A stretch of 59,677 nt of DNA. Origin: Caulobacter endophyticus. GTDB lineage: Bacteria; Pseudomonadota; Alphaproteobacteria; Caulobacterales; Caulobacteraceae. The notes under the pieces were generated by a model. The model saw nothing but the letters and a program-made list of their open reading frames with translations, was not told the origin of the DNA and did not search any database. Positions 8,385-17,767 of this stretch are shown piece by piece (within the stretch, counting starts at the first letter, position 1; each line of letters begins with the position of its first letter). The position numbers and the translations under genes were made by a program. Location: positions 1 to 59,677 of the forward strand of contig NZ_QDKQ01000039.1 of assembly GCF_003116815.1 (NCBI RefSeq). Direction: 5' to 3'.

Positions 8385-8528
8385 CCCAAAGATCCTCCCC
8401 CTGAAGGGGGAGGTGGCCCGAAGGGCCGGAGGGGGAAGTGACTGATGAGGTCAGTACTCCCTCCGCCACAGAAGCCCCTTCCCCCTCAGTCGCTCCGCGA
8501 CAGCTCCCCCTTCAGGGGGAGCATCTGG
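8385..8528 (-). repeat. 144-bp compound hairpin repeat, minus orientation
   Basis: Its reverse complement matches 59500-59643 in order and in total length (144). It runs CCAGATGCTCCCCCTGAAGG, a GGAGCTGTCGCGGAGCGACT hairpin shoulder, a variable centre, then TCCGGCCCTTCGGGCC and a CCTCCCCC-TTCA-GGGGGAGG hairpin ending in GATCTTTGGG. It is a non-coding palindrome-rich intergenic repeat of the REP/IRU kind. Confidence 0.85.
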
Positions 8529-8555
8529 GGCCAGCGCCGCCCCCTCCCCCGACAG

Positions 8556-8588
8556 CAAAAGGCCCTCCCCTGCTTCCAGGGAAGGGCC
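8556..8588 (-). terminator. Intrinsic terminator of the 1207-aa TBDR
   Basis: On the minus strand GGCCCTTCCCT and AGGGGAGGGCC form a long stem (8561-8588) followed by TTTTG, about 23 bases past the receptor's stop. Confidence 0.85.
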
Positions 8589-8611
8589 AGTCGCCAACCG
8601 GAAAGGAGAGA

Positions 8612-11600
8612 CTAGTTCCGGTAGGTGAAGCCGAGGGCGAAGCGCGAGCCGCCGTACTGGACCGACCAGGGATTGGCACGGCCTTCGAAGCCGCGGTCGT
8701 CCGAGCCGACCGACAGGCGGGCGGCCTGCAGCAGGTTGCGGCCTTCCAGGTAGACCTCGAGGTTCTTGTTGATCCGCCGCGAGATCTTGGCGTCCAGATA
8801 CTCGTACTGTTCCGAGTAGTAGGGCTCGCTCGGGTTGTACGGGAAGCGCACGTAGTTGCCGATGTTGGTGTTGGGCGCGTTGGCCACCGGCGAGGCGCTG
8901 GTGTTGCCGCATGGCGAGATGCAGCTCAGCACCCGGTCGCGGGTCTGGTAGGCGATACGGGCCTTGGTGACGCCGTCGTCATACCAGAACACCAGGTTGG
9001 CGAAATACTTCGACTGCCCCTGCGGATCCAGGCCCTCGGCGGTCAGCGGGTCCATGTAGGTGACCGCGTTGCCCGACTTGGTGGTCGAGATGTTGAAGTC
9101 CATGCCGGTCTTGCTGAGCTTCCACGGCAGGTAGGTGAAGGCGGTTCGCGCCACGAACTCCCAGCCCGACTGCACATAGCCGGGACCGTTCTCGTAGGTG
9201 GTCATGCCGAACTCGTAGTCCGAGAACTTCTTGCCGGTGCCCGGGATCTCGAAGTCGGTGCCTTCGAAGATGTTGACGTTCTTGACCGGCACGGCCAGCG
9301 GCCCGCCGACCCGCACCTTCTGGCGGTAGTAGGCCAGGCTGAACGAGGTGTCCTTGTTGGGATACCACTCCAGGCTCGTGTTGTTCTTGGTCGCCTGATA
9401 CGGCTTCAGGTCGGCGTTGCCGAAGGTGCCGCAGGCCATGTCCTGCTCGGAACCGTCGGCGTCGGACACGCCGTCGCGGCGTTCGTCATAGGTGCAGGTG
9501 CCGCCCGGCCACAGGTACTTCATCGCCGGCGGGGCGATCGTCTTGGCCCACGAATAGCGCAGCACCACCTTGTCGGGGATCGCCCAGACGGCGGCGTTGT
9601 ACGACGGCAGCCAGCCGGTGTAGCTCTTGTTGATCGACACCGGGCGAACCCGGTTGGTGGTGGTGACGCCGGCCGTGGCGTTGGGGTTGTTGGGGTCGAA
9701 GGCCGCGTTCTTGAAGGTGGTGGCCAGGGTGACGTAGCCCGAGCCCTCGACTTCGGACTTGAACATCCGCGTGCCCAGATTGCCACGGAATTCCATGCCG
9801 AACGGCAGGTCGTGGGCCAGGTCGGCCATCCAGTACCAGGAGCTCATGGTCTCCTCGGTCTCGTTGAACGGCTGCTTGTAGACCTTGCCGTCGCTGGCCT
9901 TGCACTCCTTGAGGCAGTCGAAGTTGTAGTTCACCGCGCCGGCCATCTGCGAGAAGGCCTTCTTGACGTCGATGCTGTCCCACAGCTCCAGGCCGCTGAC
10001 GCCCTTGTAGCCGGGCATGAACTTGCCCGAGTTACGCTCGATCGAGCTCTGGAAGATGTCGATCAGCTGGGCCTGGGTGAGGGTTTCCAGGCCGTACAGG
10101 AAGTTGACGCCGGTGGTCGCGTTGGGGACGTAGCCGTAGGCGCAGGCGTTCGCCGGCAGGGTCGAAGCCACGTTCGCGCAGGCCCGCACGTCGCCGCGCA
10201 GGGTCAGGGTCGGCACGAAGACGCCCGGGTCGGGCGAGAAGCCGCCGCCGGCCCACGAATTGGCCGTGCCCTTGCGATAGAGGATGCCCGCCTTGAAGCG
10301 CGTGAACAGCGGCATGTCGGGCAGGTAGGTGACGTCGAACTTCAGCTGGTCTTCGGCGCTCTCCACCTTCCGCGGGTTGAAGACCAGGCGGTAGGCGTTC
10401 GAATAGGCCGGCTGGCCCACCGCGGTCGGCACGTTCAGCTGGGCGTAGTTGCGCATGTCGGTGGCGTCGAAGGACGACGGCATGTCGATCGTCCAGATGC
10501 CGTTCTCCAGCGCCCGCATGGTGGCGTTGCCGTAGGTGTAGCTGCGCGAGAAGCGCAGGTCGGTGCGCGAATAGTCGCTCTCGTTGCGGCCGAACATCAG
10601 GTCCATCGTCAGCGGACCGCGATTGTAGTTGGCGCCGCCGGAGATGTAGTTCGTCTTCCAGATCTGGTCGTTCTGGATCTGGTCGATGCCCAGGGCGGCA
10701 TTGGTGATGTCGAACTGGGTCAGGTGATGGTTGCCGTCCATCTGGATGGAGCCCGGCACGATATTGGCCGCCACGCCCATCAGCGGGAACGAGTTGTTGG
10801 TCACGCTCGAGCCCGGCGTGGTGTCGATCGTGAACGGCGCCGTCGGCATGCCCTGATTGTAGATGTAGAAGCCGCCGCCCGGGATGGCCGAGAGCACGTT
10901 GGGCGTGCCGGCCGGGTAGAACGTGTTGGTGAGCAGCGAGGTCGCCGTCTGGTTCTGCGAGGCCGCGTACAGCGAGGTGATGCCGCCGCGGGTGCGCTGG
11001 CGGTTGTTCTCGTTCTGCTCGCGGTTTGCGACCTGGTACTTGGCGAAGATCGTCAGGTCGTCATTGACGCGGTAGTCGAAGCGCAGGTCCCAGGACAGCC
11101 GGTCTTCGTACTGGGTCAGGTTCTGGTCGCGCACCAGGTTGGGCGCGTAATCGTTCCACTGGTTGAGACAGCTGATCTGGGCGTTGATCTGGGCGGCCTG
11201 GGCGGCCTGCCGGTTGGCGCCGTTGGAGCCGGCGACGATCGTGCCCAGCTGCGCGTCGGTCAGCATCGGGAAGGCGGTCAGGCATTCGGCCTTGGTCTTG
11301 GCCGCGGCCGACTTGGTGTAGACGTCCAGCGGCGTCGGCGCGTTGAACGTGCCGCCGCCCACCATGGCCCACGAGGCGATCGGATCGCTGGCGCCGACGC
11401 CGTTGGCGGTGGCCGGGTTGTAGCTGAAGGTCTTGTCGGGCGAATTGTCGAAGTCGGCGAAGCGGGTATAGCCCTGGGCGTTGTTCGAGCCGCCGTTGTT
11501 CAGCGCGTGGCTGTCGTTGAGGCGCTTGCTGTAGCTGATGTTGCCGATCACCCCGAGACGGTCGTCGAGGAACTTGCGCGAGGCCACCACGCCGATCTCC

Positions 11601-12235
11601 GGCGAGGCCTTGCGCGACAGGGTGTTGCCGGCCGCGGCGCCGCGGATCGACAGGTAAGGCTTCTTGAAGTCCAGGCCCGTGCGGGTCTGGATCTGCACGG
11701 TGGCGCCCAGGCCGCCCGGCGTCATGTCGGCCGTCTGGCCCTTGATGACGTCCAGGCTCTTGATCATTTCGGCCGGGAATTCGCGCAGGTCGGCCGCACG
11801 GCCGTCGCCGCCGCCGGCGGCCAGGCTGAAGCCCGAGGCGGCCACGCCCATGCCGTCCAGCTCGATGCGGGTCAGGTCCGCGCCATTGCCGCGGATCGAC
11901 ACGCCGTCGCCTTCACCAAAGCCGTTGCGCTCGATGGCGACGCCGGCGATACGCGACATGGCTTCGTTGACGTTGCTGTCGGGGAACGAACCCACGTCGT
12001 CGGCGACGATGGAGTCCTGGGCCGTCACGCTGCGCTTCTTGCGCGCGATCGACGACTGTTGCGAGGCGCGGGCCCCGACGACGATGGCCTCGACCTCGGT
12101 CGGGGACTCGACCGCCCCGGAGGTCTTGACCGTTTCGGATTGTGCGGCGGCTTGCTGAACCGGCCAGACGGCCGCGCTCAAGGCGATGATCGACACAGCC
12201 GCGGCCGTGCGGCCGCGCGCGCTGAAGCGCTTCAT
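8612..12235 (-). CDS. Very large TonB-dependent receptor (Caulobacter/Xanthomonas type), 1207 aa
   Basis: The ATG at 12235 follows GAGAGGAAGTA and begins a signal peptide (MKRFSARGRTAAAVSIIALS). The N-terminal plug region has TEVEAIVVGARASQQSSIAR, DVGSFPDSNVNEAMSRIAGV, VSIRGNGADLTRIELDGMGV and VIKGQTADMTPGGLGATVQI. This is the characteristic DxxxFPDxNxxEAxxR pattern of long TBDRs (TIGR01782-like) that import carbohydrates. The C terminus ends FALGFTYRN rather than Phe. It is followed by a good terminator, and a TGGTCAGGCC box lies 203 bases upstream. Its pectate lyase neighbour (12714) makes pectic oligosaccharides a reasonable, unproven substrate. Confidence 0.93.
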   Translation of the reverse strand: MKRFSARGRTAAAVSIIALSAAVWPVQQAAAQSETVKTSGAVESPTEVEAIVVGARASQQSSIARKKRSVTAQDSIVADDVGSFPDSNVNEAMSRIAGVAIERNGFGEGDGVSIRGNGADLTRIELDGMGVAASGFSLAAGGGDGRAADLREFPAEMIKSLDVIKGQTADMTPGGLGATVQIQTRTGLDFKKPYLSIRGAAAGNTLSRKASPEIGVVASRKFLDDRLGVIGNISYSKRLNDSHALNNGGSNNAQGYTRFADFDNSPDKTFSYNPATANGVGASDPIASWAMVGGGTFNAPTPLDVYTKSAAAKTKAECLTAFPMLTDAQLGTIVAGSNGANRQAAQAAQINAQISCLNQWNDYAPNLVRDQNLTQYEDRLSWDLRFDYRVNDDLTIFAKYQVANREQNENNRQRTRGGITSLYAASQNQTATSLLTNTFYPAGTPNVLSAIPGGGFYIYNQGMPTAPFTIDTTPGSSVTNNSFPLMGVAANIVPGSIQMDGNHHLTQFDITNAALGIDQIQNDQIWKTNYISGGANYNRGPLTMDLMFGRNESDYSRTDLRFSRSYTYGNATMRALENGIWTIDMPSSFDATDMRNYAQLNVPTAVGQPAYSNAYRLVFNPRKVESAEDQLKFDVTYLPDMPLFTRFKAGILYRKGTANSWAGGGFSPDPGVFVPTLTLRGDVRACANVASTLPANACAYGYVPNATTGVNFLYGLETLTQAQLIDIFQSSIERNSGKFMPGYKGVSGLELWDSIDVKKAFSQMAGAVNYNFDCLKECKASDGKVYKQPFNETEETMSSWYWMADLAHDLPFGMEFRGNLGTRMFKSEVEGSGYVTLATTFKNAAFDPNNPNATAGVTTTNRVRPVSINKSYTGWLPSYNAAVWAIPDKVVLRYSWAKTIAPPAMKYLWPGGTCTYDERRDGVSDADGSEQDMACGTFGNADLKPYQATKNNTSLEWYPNKDTSFSLAYYRQKVRVGGPLAVPVKNVNIFEGTDFEIPGTGKKFSDYEFGMTTYENGPGYVQSGWEFVARTAFTYLPWKLSKTGMDFNISTTKSGNAVTYMDPLTAEGLDPQGQSKYFANLVFWYDDGVTKARIAYQTRDRVLSCISPCGNTSASPVANAPNTNIGNYVRFPYNPSEPYYSEQYEYLDAKISRRINKNLEVYLEGRNLLQAARLSVGSDDRGFEGRANPWSVQYGGSRFALGFTYRN

Positions 12236-12713
12236 TACTTCCTCTCCCAAAGTCTTCTTATTCTCGCGGGGGCGTCTTGGGCCTCCCGCCGTGGCTCTTG
12301 GACTGCATTCGGCGACGTCGCCTGGCCGACCCGCTCGGGGCCCGACCAGGCCGTCGCTATGCGTCGGCCGGTACTGTCGTGATCATCGTTTCCTCCCGCC
12401 CTCGCCAACGGTCGATGCCGTCAGCCCATGCCATATTTGGCCTGACCACTTTGTTGCATACCCGAGATACTCAGACAAGTTATTGTTATGATCAATGGGA
12501 CAAGCCGGCCGCCAGATTTCAGGCGATGACAGCGTTGACATGCCAAAGCGCCGAATTGGCTCGAAAGCCCAAAACCTTCGACGAAACAACGAACAACGCT
12601 CGATCAAGCACCTCGGCTCGAGCGAGCGGTATGGCCACCCTTGATGGCCTTAAAAACTCCTACAAGTGACCGGTGTTTTTCTGAAAGCGGCGGAAAAACG
12701 CCGAATCGAGCTG
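12236..12713. other. Intergenic promoter region of the 1207-aa TBDR
   Basis: 478 bases between the TBDR start and the pectate lyase stop. It holds the operator box at 12438-12448 and an AT-rich stretch around 12430-12500. Near 12674-12700 there is an imperfect hairpin (GTTTTTC/GAAAAAC arms) just after the pectate lyase stop. No gene is supported here. Confidence 0.55.
12438..12448 (-). promoter_or_regulatory. TGGTCAGGCC promoter/operator box upstream of the 1207-aa TBDR
   Basis: On the minus strand TGGTCAGGCCAAATATGGCA differs at one base in the 11-mer from the boxes at 2492-2523 and 7621-7631 and again runs into a -10-like ATATGG. It points towards the receptor at 12235. Confidence 0.6.
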
Positions 12714-13970
12714 TCAGGCCTTGGAAAGGCCCGCGCTCGCATAGCCTCCGACCTGGGCCTCGTCGTCGATCACGCGGCCGCTTCCGTCCTTCACCTGGCG
12801 CAGGACGCGCAGGTCGACGGCGTCGCGATCCCAAGGCCGCGCCCCTGCCGTCGCCAGCACGTAGCGCTCGACGCCCGAAGCCGGCAGGGCCTTCAGCCCC
12901 TTGGGCCAAAGCGGTGCGGCCGATAGACGCCGCACACGCGGCAGCGGCGTCGTGGGCAGCACCCGCAGTTCGGGCATCGCCGCGCCGCCGGCATAGACCG
13001 CGCGGTTGTCACGGGCGAAGAGATCCAGGTCCCCCTGCCCTTCCACGATGAGAAACGGCAGATCCGGCCGGGTGGACGCTCCGCCCCGCACGACATTGCC
13101 GACCAGCGCCAGTTGGCCGACCTGCCAGGCGCGCCCCTCCCACTCCGGACCGTTCAGCGCATAGTGCATGGCCCGCGTGCCGGGATCGTAGACCAGGTTG
13201 TTGACCGACACGGCGTGCACCGCGCCCTTGAACAGCTGGTTGCGCTCCAGGTTGTGGGCATAGAGGTTGCCGGCGATCAGCACCTGCGTCGCGTTGTCGT
13301 GGATCAGCGTGCCCTTGGAGTGCTCGCCCTTCACATGGCTGGCGTGGGACAGGCCCTCGGACACGATGTTGTTGCTGAAGGTGATCCGGTGCGAGGTCCC
13401 TTTGCGCCAGGCCTCTACCGTGTCGTCGCCGTCGAAGCGCGGGCCGGAAGCCGACAGGTTCTCGTCAGTGGCCCAGGCGATAGAGCAGTGGTCGACGATG
13501 ACGTCGTGGGCCTTCCAGCACGTGACGCCGTCCACCTCCCAGCCGCTGCGGTCCGGGGCGCCGTCGCGGCCCGCCCTCACCCGCAGGTGGCGCAGCACGA
13601 CGTCGTGGCTCTGCACCTCGATGCCGCCCCGGATGAAGGTGATCCCCGGCGACGGCGCGGTCTCGCCCGCCACGGTCAGGAACGGTTCGCGGATGCGGAT
13701 GCTCTTGCGGCCAAGGTCGATGACGCCGGCGACGTCGAACACCACCTTGCGCGGCCCGGACGCCTCGACGGCGGCGCGGAACGAGCCGGGGCCATCGGCC
13801 GCCAGGGTGGTGACCCGCAAGGTCCGCCCGCCCTCCCCGCCCCTGGTGCTGGCCCAGCCGAGCGCGGCGAAGTCGGGCGCCGCGGCGCAGGCTCCGGTCG
13901 GCAGCAGCACGGCTGCGCCCGCGCTCGCCAGCATCGTCCGGCGGTCCACCATCAGGTCGCGCATCTTCAT
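12714..13970 (-). CDS. Pectate lyase, polysaccharide lyase family 1, Tat-exported
   Basis: 418 aa. The ATG at 13970 has AGGAG six bases upstream. A twin-arginine leader (VDRRTMLASAGAAVLLPTGA) is followed by a parallel beta-helix. Conserved PL1-type blocks are RVTTLAADGPGSFRAAVEAS, GRKSIRIREPFLTVAGETAP, HDVVLRHLRVRAG, VIVDHCSIAWATDENLS, FSNNIVSEGLSHASH and VNNLVYDPGTRAMHYALNG. Such enzymes cleave polygalacturonate by beta-elimination with calcium. It lies between two very large TBDRs on the same strand, 138 bases after the upstream one, with a weak terminator in the gap. An export signal fits periplasmic cleavage of imported pectin fragments. Confidence 0.88.
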   Translation of the reverse strand: MKMRDLMVDRRTMLASAGAAVLLPTGACAAAPDFAALGWASTRGGEGGRTLRVTTLAADGPGSFRAAVEASGPRKVVFDVAGVIDLGRKSIRIREPFLTVAGETAPSPGITFIRGGIEVQSHDVVLRHLRVRAGRDGAPDRSGWEVDGVTCWKAHDVIVDHCSIAWATDENLSASGPRFDGDDTVEAWRKGTSHRITFSNNIVSEGLSHASHVKGEHSKGTLIHDNATQVLIAGNLYAHNLERNQLFKGAVHAVSVNNLVYDPGTRAMHYALNGPEWEGRAWQVGQLALVGNVVRGGASTRPDLPFLIVEGQGDLDLFARDNRAVYAGGAAMPELRVLPTTPLPRVRRLSAAPLWPKGLKALPASGVERYVLATAGARPWDRDAVDLRVLRQVKDGSGRVIDDEAQVGGYASAGLSKA

Positions 13971-13991
13971 CACCAACTCCTGGCCGAACTG

Positions 13992-14015
13992 AAAAAGAAG
14001 CGGCGGAGAACCGCT
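13992..14015 (-). terminator. Weak intrinsic terminator between TBDR and pectate lyase
   Basis: Minus strand: AGCGG...CCGCT (5-bp stem, 13999-14015) followed by TCTTTTTC. The stem is short, so partial read-through from the TBDR into the pectate lyase is likely. Confidence 0.4.
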
Positions 14016-14108
14016 CGGGTCCCCCGCCGAGGCCGCCTTCGAGCCCTGGGGAAAGCCGAAGGGGTTGGCCGCCGCGCGGAGGGGCGCGGCGACCAGTCTC
14101 GCGGCGCG

Positions 14109-17100
14109 CTAGTACCTGTAGCGCACGCCGATCCGGTAGTTGGGGCCGCTGCCGCCGTACGAGAGGATGACCGGGTCGTTGTAGACGAACCGCTCGGACT
14201 TCTCGTCGGTGATGTTCAGCGCTTCGAAGGTGATGCTGACCTGCTTCAGCGGCTGGTAGCGCATCGAGAAGTCGACGTTCATCGTCGACTTCGCCCCTTC
14301 GAACTCGTTGATCAGCGGGCCGTCGCAGGCCGAGCCGTTGGCCTGCAGGCCCGGATCGCAGTTGCCCGAGGCGATGGGATACTTGGTGTAGTACTCGTCG
14401 CGCTGGGCCATCGAGACGCGGGCGTTGAACTTCTTGGTCTCGTAATAGACCGTGAAGTTGATCCCCTTGGGCGAAGCGCCCAGCCAGGGGCCGGTGCCGT
14501 AGACCGGCGCCTTGGTCACCGCGCCGGTCGTGGCGTTCACCGCGCCCGGATCCAGGATGTACTTCAGCTCGGTGTCCAGCTTGGTCATGTTGAACTGGAC
14601 GCCGAGGTTCTTGAAGTACCAGGGCAGGAAGGTGAAGTCCTGCTGGTAGCTGAACTCCCAGCCCTGCAGCACGCCGCCGGGCGCGTCGCGGACCTGGCGG
14701 GCCAGCATCACGTTGTCTGCGTCGATATAGGCGCGGCGGAAGATGTCGCCGCCGGTCTCGCCCGGGAACTGCAGGCGCAACTGGGCGATCGCGTCGGCGT
14801 CGAGGAACTCCGAAAGCGGCGCCTCGTAGAAGACCGTCTGGGGATAGGAGTCGATGTCCTTGCGGAAATAGCCCAGGCTGATCAGGCCGCCCTTGGCGAA
14901 GTACCACTCGGCCGCCACGTCGAAGGCCTTGCCGCGGAACGGCGAGAGCTTCGGGTTGCCCACGGTCAGGGTGCCGCCGGTGACCGAGCCGTCGCCCGGA
15001 ATGCTGACGCCGGTGACGGCCGGCGACAGATTGCCCAGCAGCGGTCGGGCCATGACCTTGGCCGCGGCGAAGCGGATGTAGAGGTTGTCCCAGGCCTCCC
15101 AGGTCAGGTTACCCGACGGCAGGGTGTCGCTGTACTTGTTCTCACCGCGGATAGGACGGCCGGCCGTGGTCTCGCCGAGGGACTCGACCTCGGTCTCGGC
15201 CTGGCGGACGCCGATATTGCCAAACAGGCGACGGCCGCCCCAGACCTCGTAGTTGAAGCCGAACTGGGCGTAGTAGGCGAGGTTCTTCTCGGCCACCTCG
15301 AACGAGGCCGAGCGGTTGCGCTTCCGCGTGATGCGGAAGTCGCCGTACTTGTTGATGCAGTCGCAGTCGAAGCCGAAGACGCTGCTGAAGGCCTCAAGGT
15401 TGGGCGCATAGAAGCGCGTGGTCGAGCCCTGCGGCACATCCAGCCCCTGGCCGAACTCGATGACCTGGCCGAGCGAGGCGCTGGTAACGCCGGCTTCCTT
15501 CTCGGTCGGGTTCAGAAGGTCGTTGTTGCGCTCGTACTGGTCGGTCGAGAACTCGTACTTGCGGCCGGTGACGCCGAACTTGATCGTCCAGTGATCGTCC
15601 AACTCGTAGGCGACGTCGATCTTGGCGCCGTTGTAGGTGTTCAGGGTGTTGCGCTTGTAGTGGCGCATGCCAGAGAAGCCCTTGACGACGCCCCACTTGG
15701 TCGCGTCGGCCGCGTCGAACCCGGCGTCGAAGCGCGGCATGCCCGAGGCGCCCCGCTCGTCGAAAATGAAGGGCTCCTGGGCGTCCATGTAGTTGAACTC
15801 GACTAGGGTGCCGGTGTTCTTGTTTTCCGACCGCGAGGCGCCGTAGGCGGCCGTGACCTTCAACTTGTCGCTGAACTCGTGGGTCAGCTCGGCCGACACC
15901 TGGCGGAAGTCGGTGGTGTAGGCGCCGCGGTCCGCGCCCGAGCGCCAGTCGACATTGCCCAGCTTCAGGTACTCGGCGTTCTGACCGACCACCTCGGCGT
16001 CGAGCAGCTTGACCGACGGGCGGCCGATCAGGTCGCCACGGAACGGCAGGCTGGAGGCCGGGCCGGCATAACCGGGCGAGGACAGGTTGGTGTAGTATTC
16101 GTACGGATCCAGGTTGTAGGGGTTGAAACTGTAAGTGTAGCCGCTGACCGGGGTCTGGCCGTACAGCTGCTGGCCGCAGTCCTGGCCCGGGTTCAGGTCG
16201 GTCTCGGCAGTGAAGGTGCAGCCGCCCGGATAGAGCGCGCGACGCTGGGCGTCGGTCATGGCGCTGCCGCTGCGGGCCGTCGCCGTCGGCACGTTGGCGC
16301 CGTACTGGTAGCTGGCGTTGGTGTTGTTGCGGTTCAGCCCCACCGGCGAGAGCTGGTAGTTGGTGCTGGTGCTCTCGAACCGGGAATAGAGGCCATCGAC
16401 CGTCAGCTTGGTGCGCGGAGTGATCTCGAACTGCACAGCGCCGGTCAGGCCCAGGCGCTCGGTCTCGACGTCGCGCTGGGCGATCGAGGGCAGCGCCGGG
16501 AAGCGGATCTGGCTGTCGTTGCAGCCCGGCGAGGTCGGCGTCAGGCCCGCCACCGGCTGGCCCGAAGTCGCCGCGCAGTTTGGATAAAGCTTGGCGTAGG
16601 CGGCTGGGTCTGACCCGGTCATTTCGGCATAGGCCAGGGGATTGGCCAGCGGGTTGTAGTAATTGGCCGGATTGGCCTTGTAGGCGTCCAGGGCCGAGCC
16701 GGTGGTGCCGGTCGGCGGCGGGATCAGGGCGCTGAACACCGTGCCGGTCGGCGCGGCGAAACCGGCGCGGCCGGGCAGTTCGTCGCCGGTCCAGGTCGAG
16801 CCGCGATAGACATAGTCCGAAGAACCGCCGCCGCGGGCGTAGGTGTCGTCCTCCGAGGTGCGCTTGGCGTAGGCGGCCGACATCAGAAGGCCCAGGCGGC
16901 CGTCGAACCAGCGGTTGGAGACAAGGCCGGTGATGCGCGGGCTGTGCTTCTTGCCGTTCTGGTAATAGCTGTCCTCGGCCGACAGGGCGAAGGCGCCCTT
17001 CTTGTAATCGAACGGCCGACCGGTGATCAAATCGACGGTGGCGCCTAGCGAGCCCTCATCGGCTTCGGCCGACGAGGACTTGCGCACCCGCACCGAGCTG

Positions 17101-17588
17101 AACAGCTCAGAAGCGAAGGCGTTGAAGTCGAAGGCGCGCGAGCGGTTGGGGCTGGAGCCGGAGTCGTTGGAAGCGCCCGTCGACAGGGCCTCCATGTTGT
17201 TGATCCGCACACGGCTGAAGTCGCCCGACAGGCCGCGCACGCTGATGGTCCGGCCCTCGCCGTTGTCGCGGTCGATCGAGATGCCCGGCAGGCGCTGGAG
17301 GGACTCCGCGAGGTTGGAGTCGGGGAAGTCGGCGATGTCCTCGGCGTTGATGGCGTCGAGCATCACGTCCGAGTTCTTCTTGGTGTCGATGGCGCTGCGC
17401 AAGGCGGCGCGATAGCCGGTGACCACCACTTCGCTGACTGCGTTGTCGGTGATCGGCTTGTCCCCGGCCTCCGGCGCCGCCTGGGCCAAGGCCACGACCG
17501 GCGTCAGCAGGGCCGCCACCGTCAGGCTAGAAATCCCCGCCATCAGCCGCGCTCGCGGCCGGGCCTTGCCAGTCATCTGAGTGTTCAT
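14109..17588 (-). CDS. Very large TonB-dependent receptor, 1159 aa
   Basis: Start at 17588 after AGGGAG. Signal peptide region MNTQMTGKARPRARLMAGIS to VVALAQA. The TonB-box/plug part reads EVVVTGYRAALRSAIDTKKN, DIADFPDSNLAESLQRLPGI, TISVRGLSGDFSRVRINNME and SAEADEGSLGATVDLITGRP, the long-TBDR (TIGR01782-like) pattern. The C terminus is YRIGVRYRY, ending in an aromatic residue. It precedes the pectate lyase on the same strand, and the GH2/GH3 operon lies immediately behind it, so a plant cell-wall oligosaccharide substrate is likely. A LacI-like palindrome sits 53-69 bases before the start. Confidence 0.93.
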   Translation of the reverse strand: MNTQMTGKARPRARLMAGISSLTVAALLTPVVALAQAAPEAGDKPITDNAVSEVVVTGYRAALRSAIDTKKNSDVMLDAINAEDIADFPDSNLAESLQRLPGISIDRDNGEGRTISVRGLSGDFSRVRINNMEALSTGASNDSGSSPNRSRAFDFNAFASELFSSVRVRKSSSAEADEGSLGATVDLITGRPFDYKKGAFALSAEDSYYQNGKKHSPRITGLVSNRWFDGRLGLLMSAAYAKRTSEDDTYARGGGSSDYVYRGSTWTGDELPGRAGFAAPTGTVFSALIPPPTGTTGSALDAYKANPANYYNPLANPLAYAEMTGSDPAAYAKLYPNCAATSGQPVAGLTPTSPGCNDSQIRFPALPSIAQRDVETERLGLTGAVQFEITPRTKLTVDGLYSRFESTSTNYQLSPVGLNRNNTNASYQYGANVPTATARSGSAMTDAQRRALYPGGCTFTAETDLNPGQDCGQQLYGQTPVSGYTYSFNPYNLDPYEYYTNLSSPGYAGPASSLPFRGDLIGRPSVKLLDAEVVGQNAEYLKLGNVDWRSGADRGAYTTDFRQVSAELTHEFSDKLKVTAAYGASRSENKNTGTLVEFNYMDAQEPFIFDERGASGMPRFDAGFDAADATKWGVVKGFSGMRHYKRNTLNTYNGAKIDVAYELDDHWTIKFGVTGRKYEFSTDQYERNNDLLNPTEKEAGVTSASLGQVIEFGQGLDVPQGSTTRFYAPNLEAFSSVFGFDCDCINKYGDFRITRKRNRSASFEVAEKNLAYYAQFGFNYEVWGGRRLFGNIGVRQAETEVESLGETTAGRPIRGENKYSDTLPSGNLTWEAWDNLYIRFAAAKVMARPLLGNLSPAVTGVSIPGDGSVTGGTLTVGNPKLSPFRGKAFDVAAEWYFAKGGLISLGYFRKDIDSYPQTVFYEAPLSEFLDADAIAQLRLQFPGETGGDIFRRAYIDADNVMLARQVRDAPGGVLQGWEFSYQQDFTFLPWYFKNLGVQFNMTKLDTELKYILDPGAVNATTGAVTKAPVYGTGPWLGASPKGINFTVYYETKKFNARVSMAQRDEYYTKYPIASGNCDPGLQANGSACDGPLINEFEGAKSTMNVDFSMRYQPLKQVSITFEALNITDEKSERFVYNDPVILSYGGSGPNYRIGVRYRY

Positions 17589-17640
17589 CCTCGTCTCCCT
17601 CCCAATTGTCTGATCGCGTCCCTCTGGACGCGTCGGCTTT

Positions 17641-17657
17641 GGCGCAAGCGCTCCCGT
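17641..17657. promoter_or_regulatory. LacI-like palindrome before the 1159-aa TBDR
   Basis: GGCGCAAGCGCTCCCG contains the core G-N2-A-N-CG-N-T-N2-C of LacI-family operators and lies 53-69 bases upstream of the receptor start. It is a single copy and not tested against background, so it is only a candidate. Confidence 0.35.
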
Positions 17658-17767
17658 TCGCCGCGCCAGGGACGCGGCGGCGTGAAAGCCCGCACTGATC
17701 TCTTGGTCTTCACGGACGGCGGCAGACCGCCGCCCTAGTCTCGGCTCTAGGCGCTAGACATCGTCGC

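Noticed and set aside
8438..12382. 1314-codon open frame on the plus strand opposite the 1207-aa TBDR
   Set aside because: Composition is Val/Gly/Arg/His-rich without domains and mirrors the TBDR codons; in DNA of this GC content long antisense frames are expected. No ribosome binding site.
13113..15806. 897-codon plus-strand frame across pectate lyase and TBDR
   Set aside because: Shadow of two convincing minus-strand genes; it crosses their intergenic region and has no recognisable motif.
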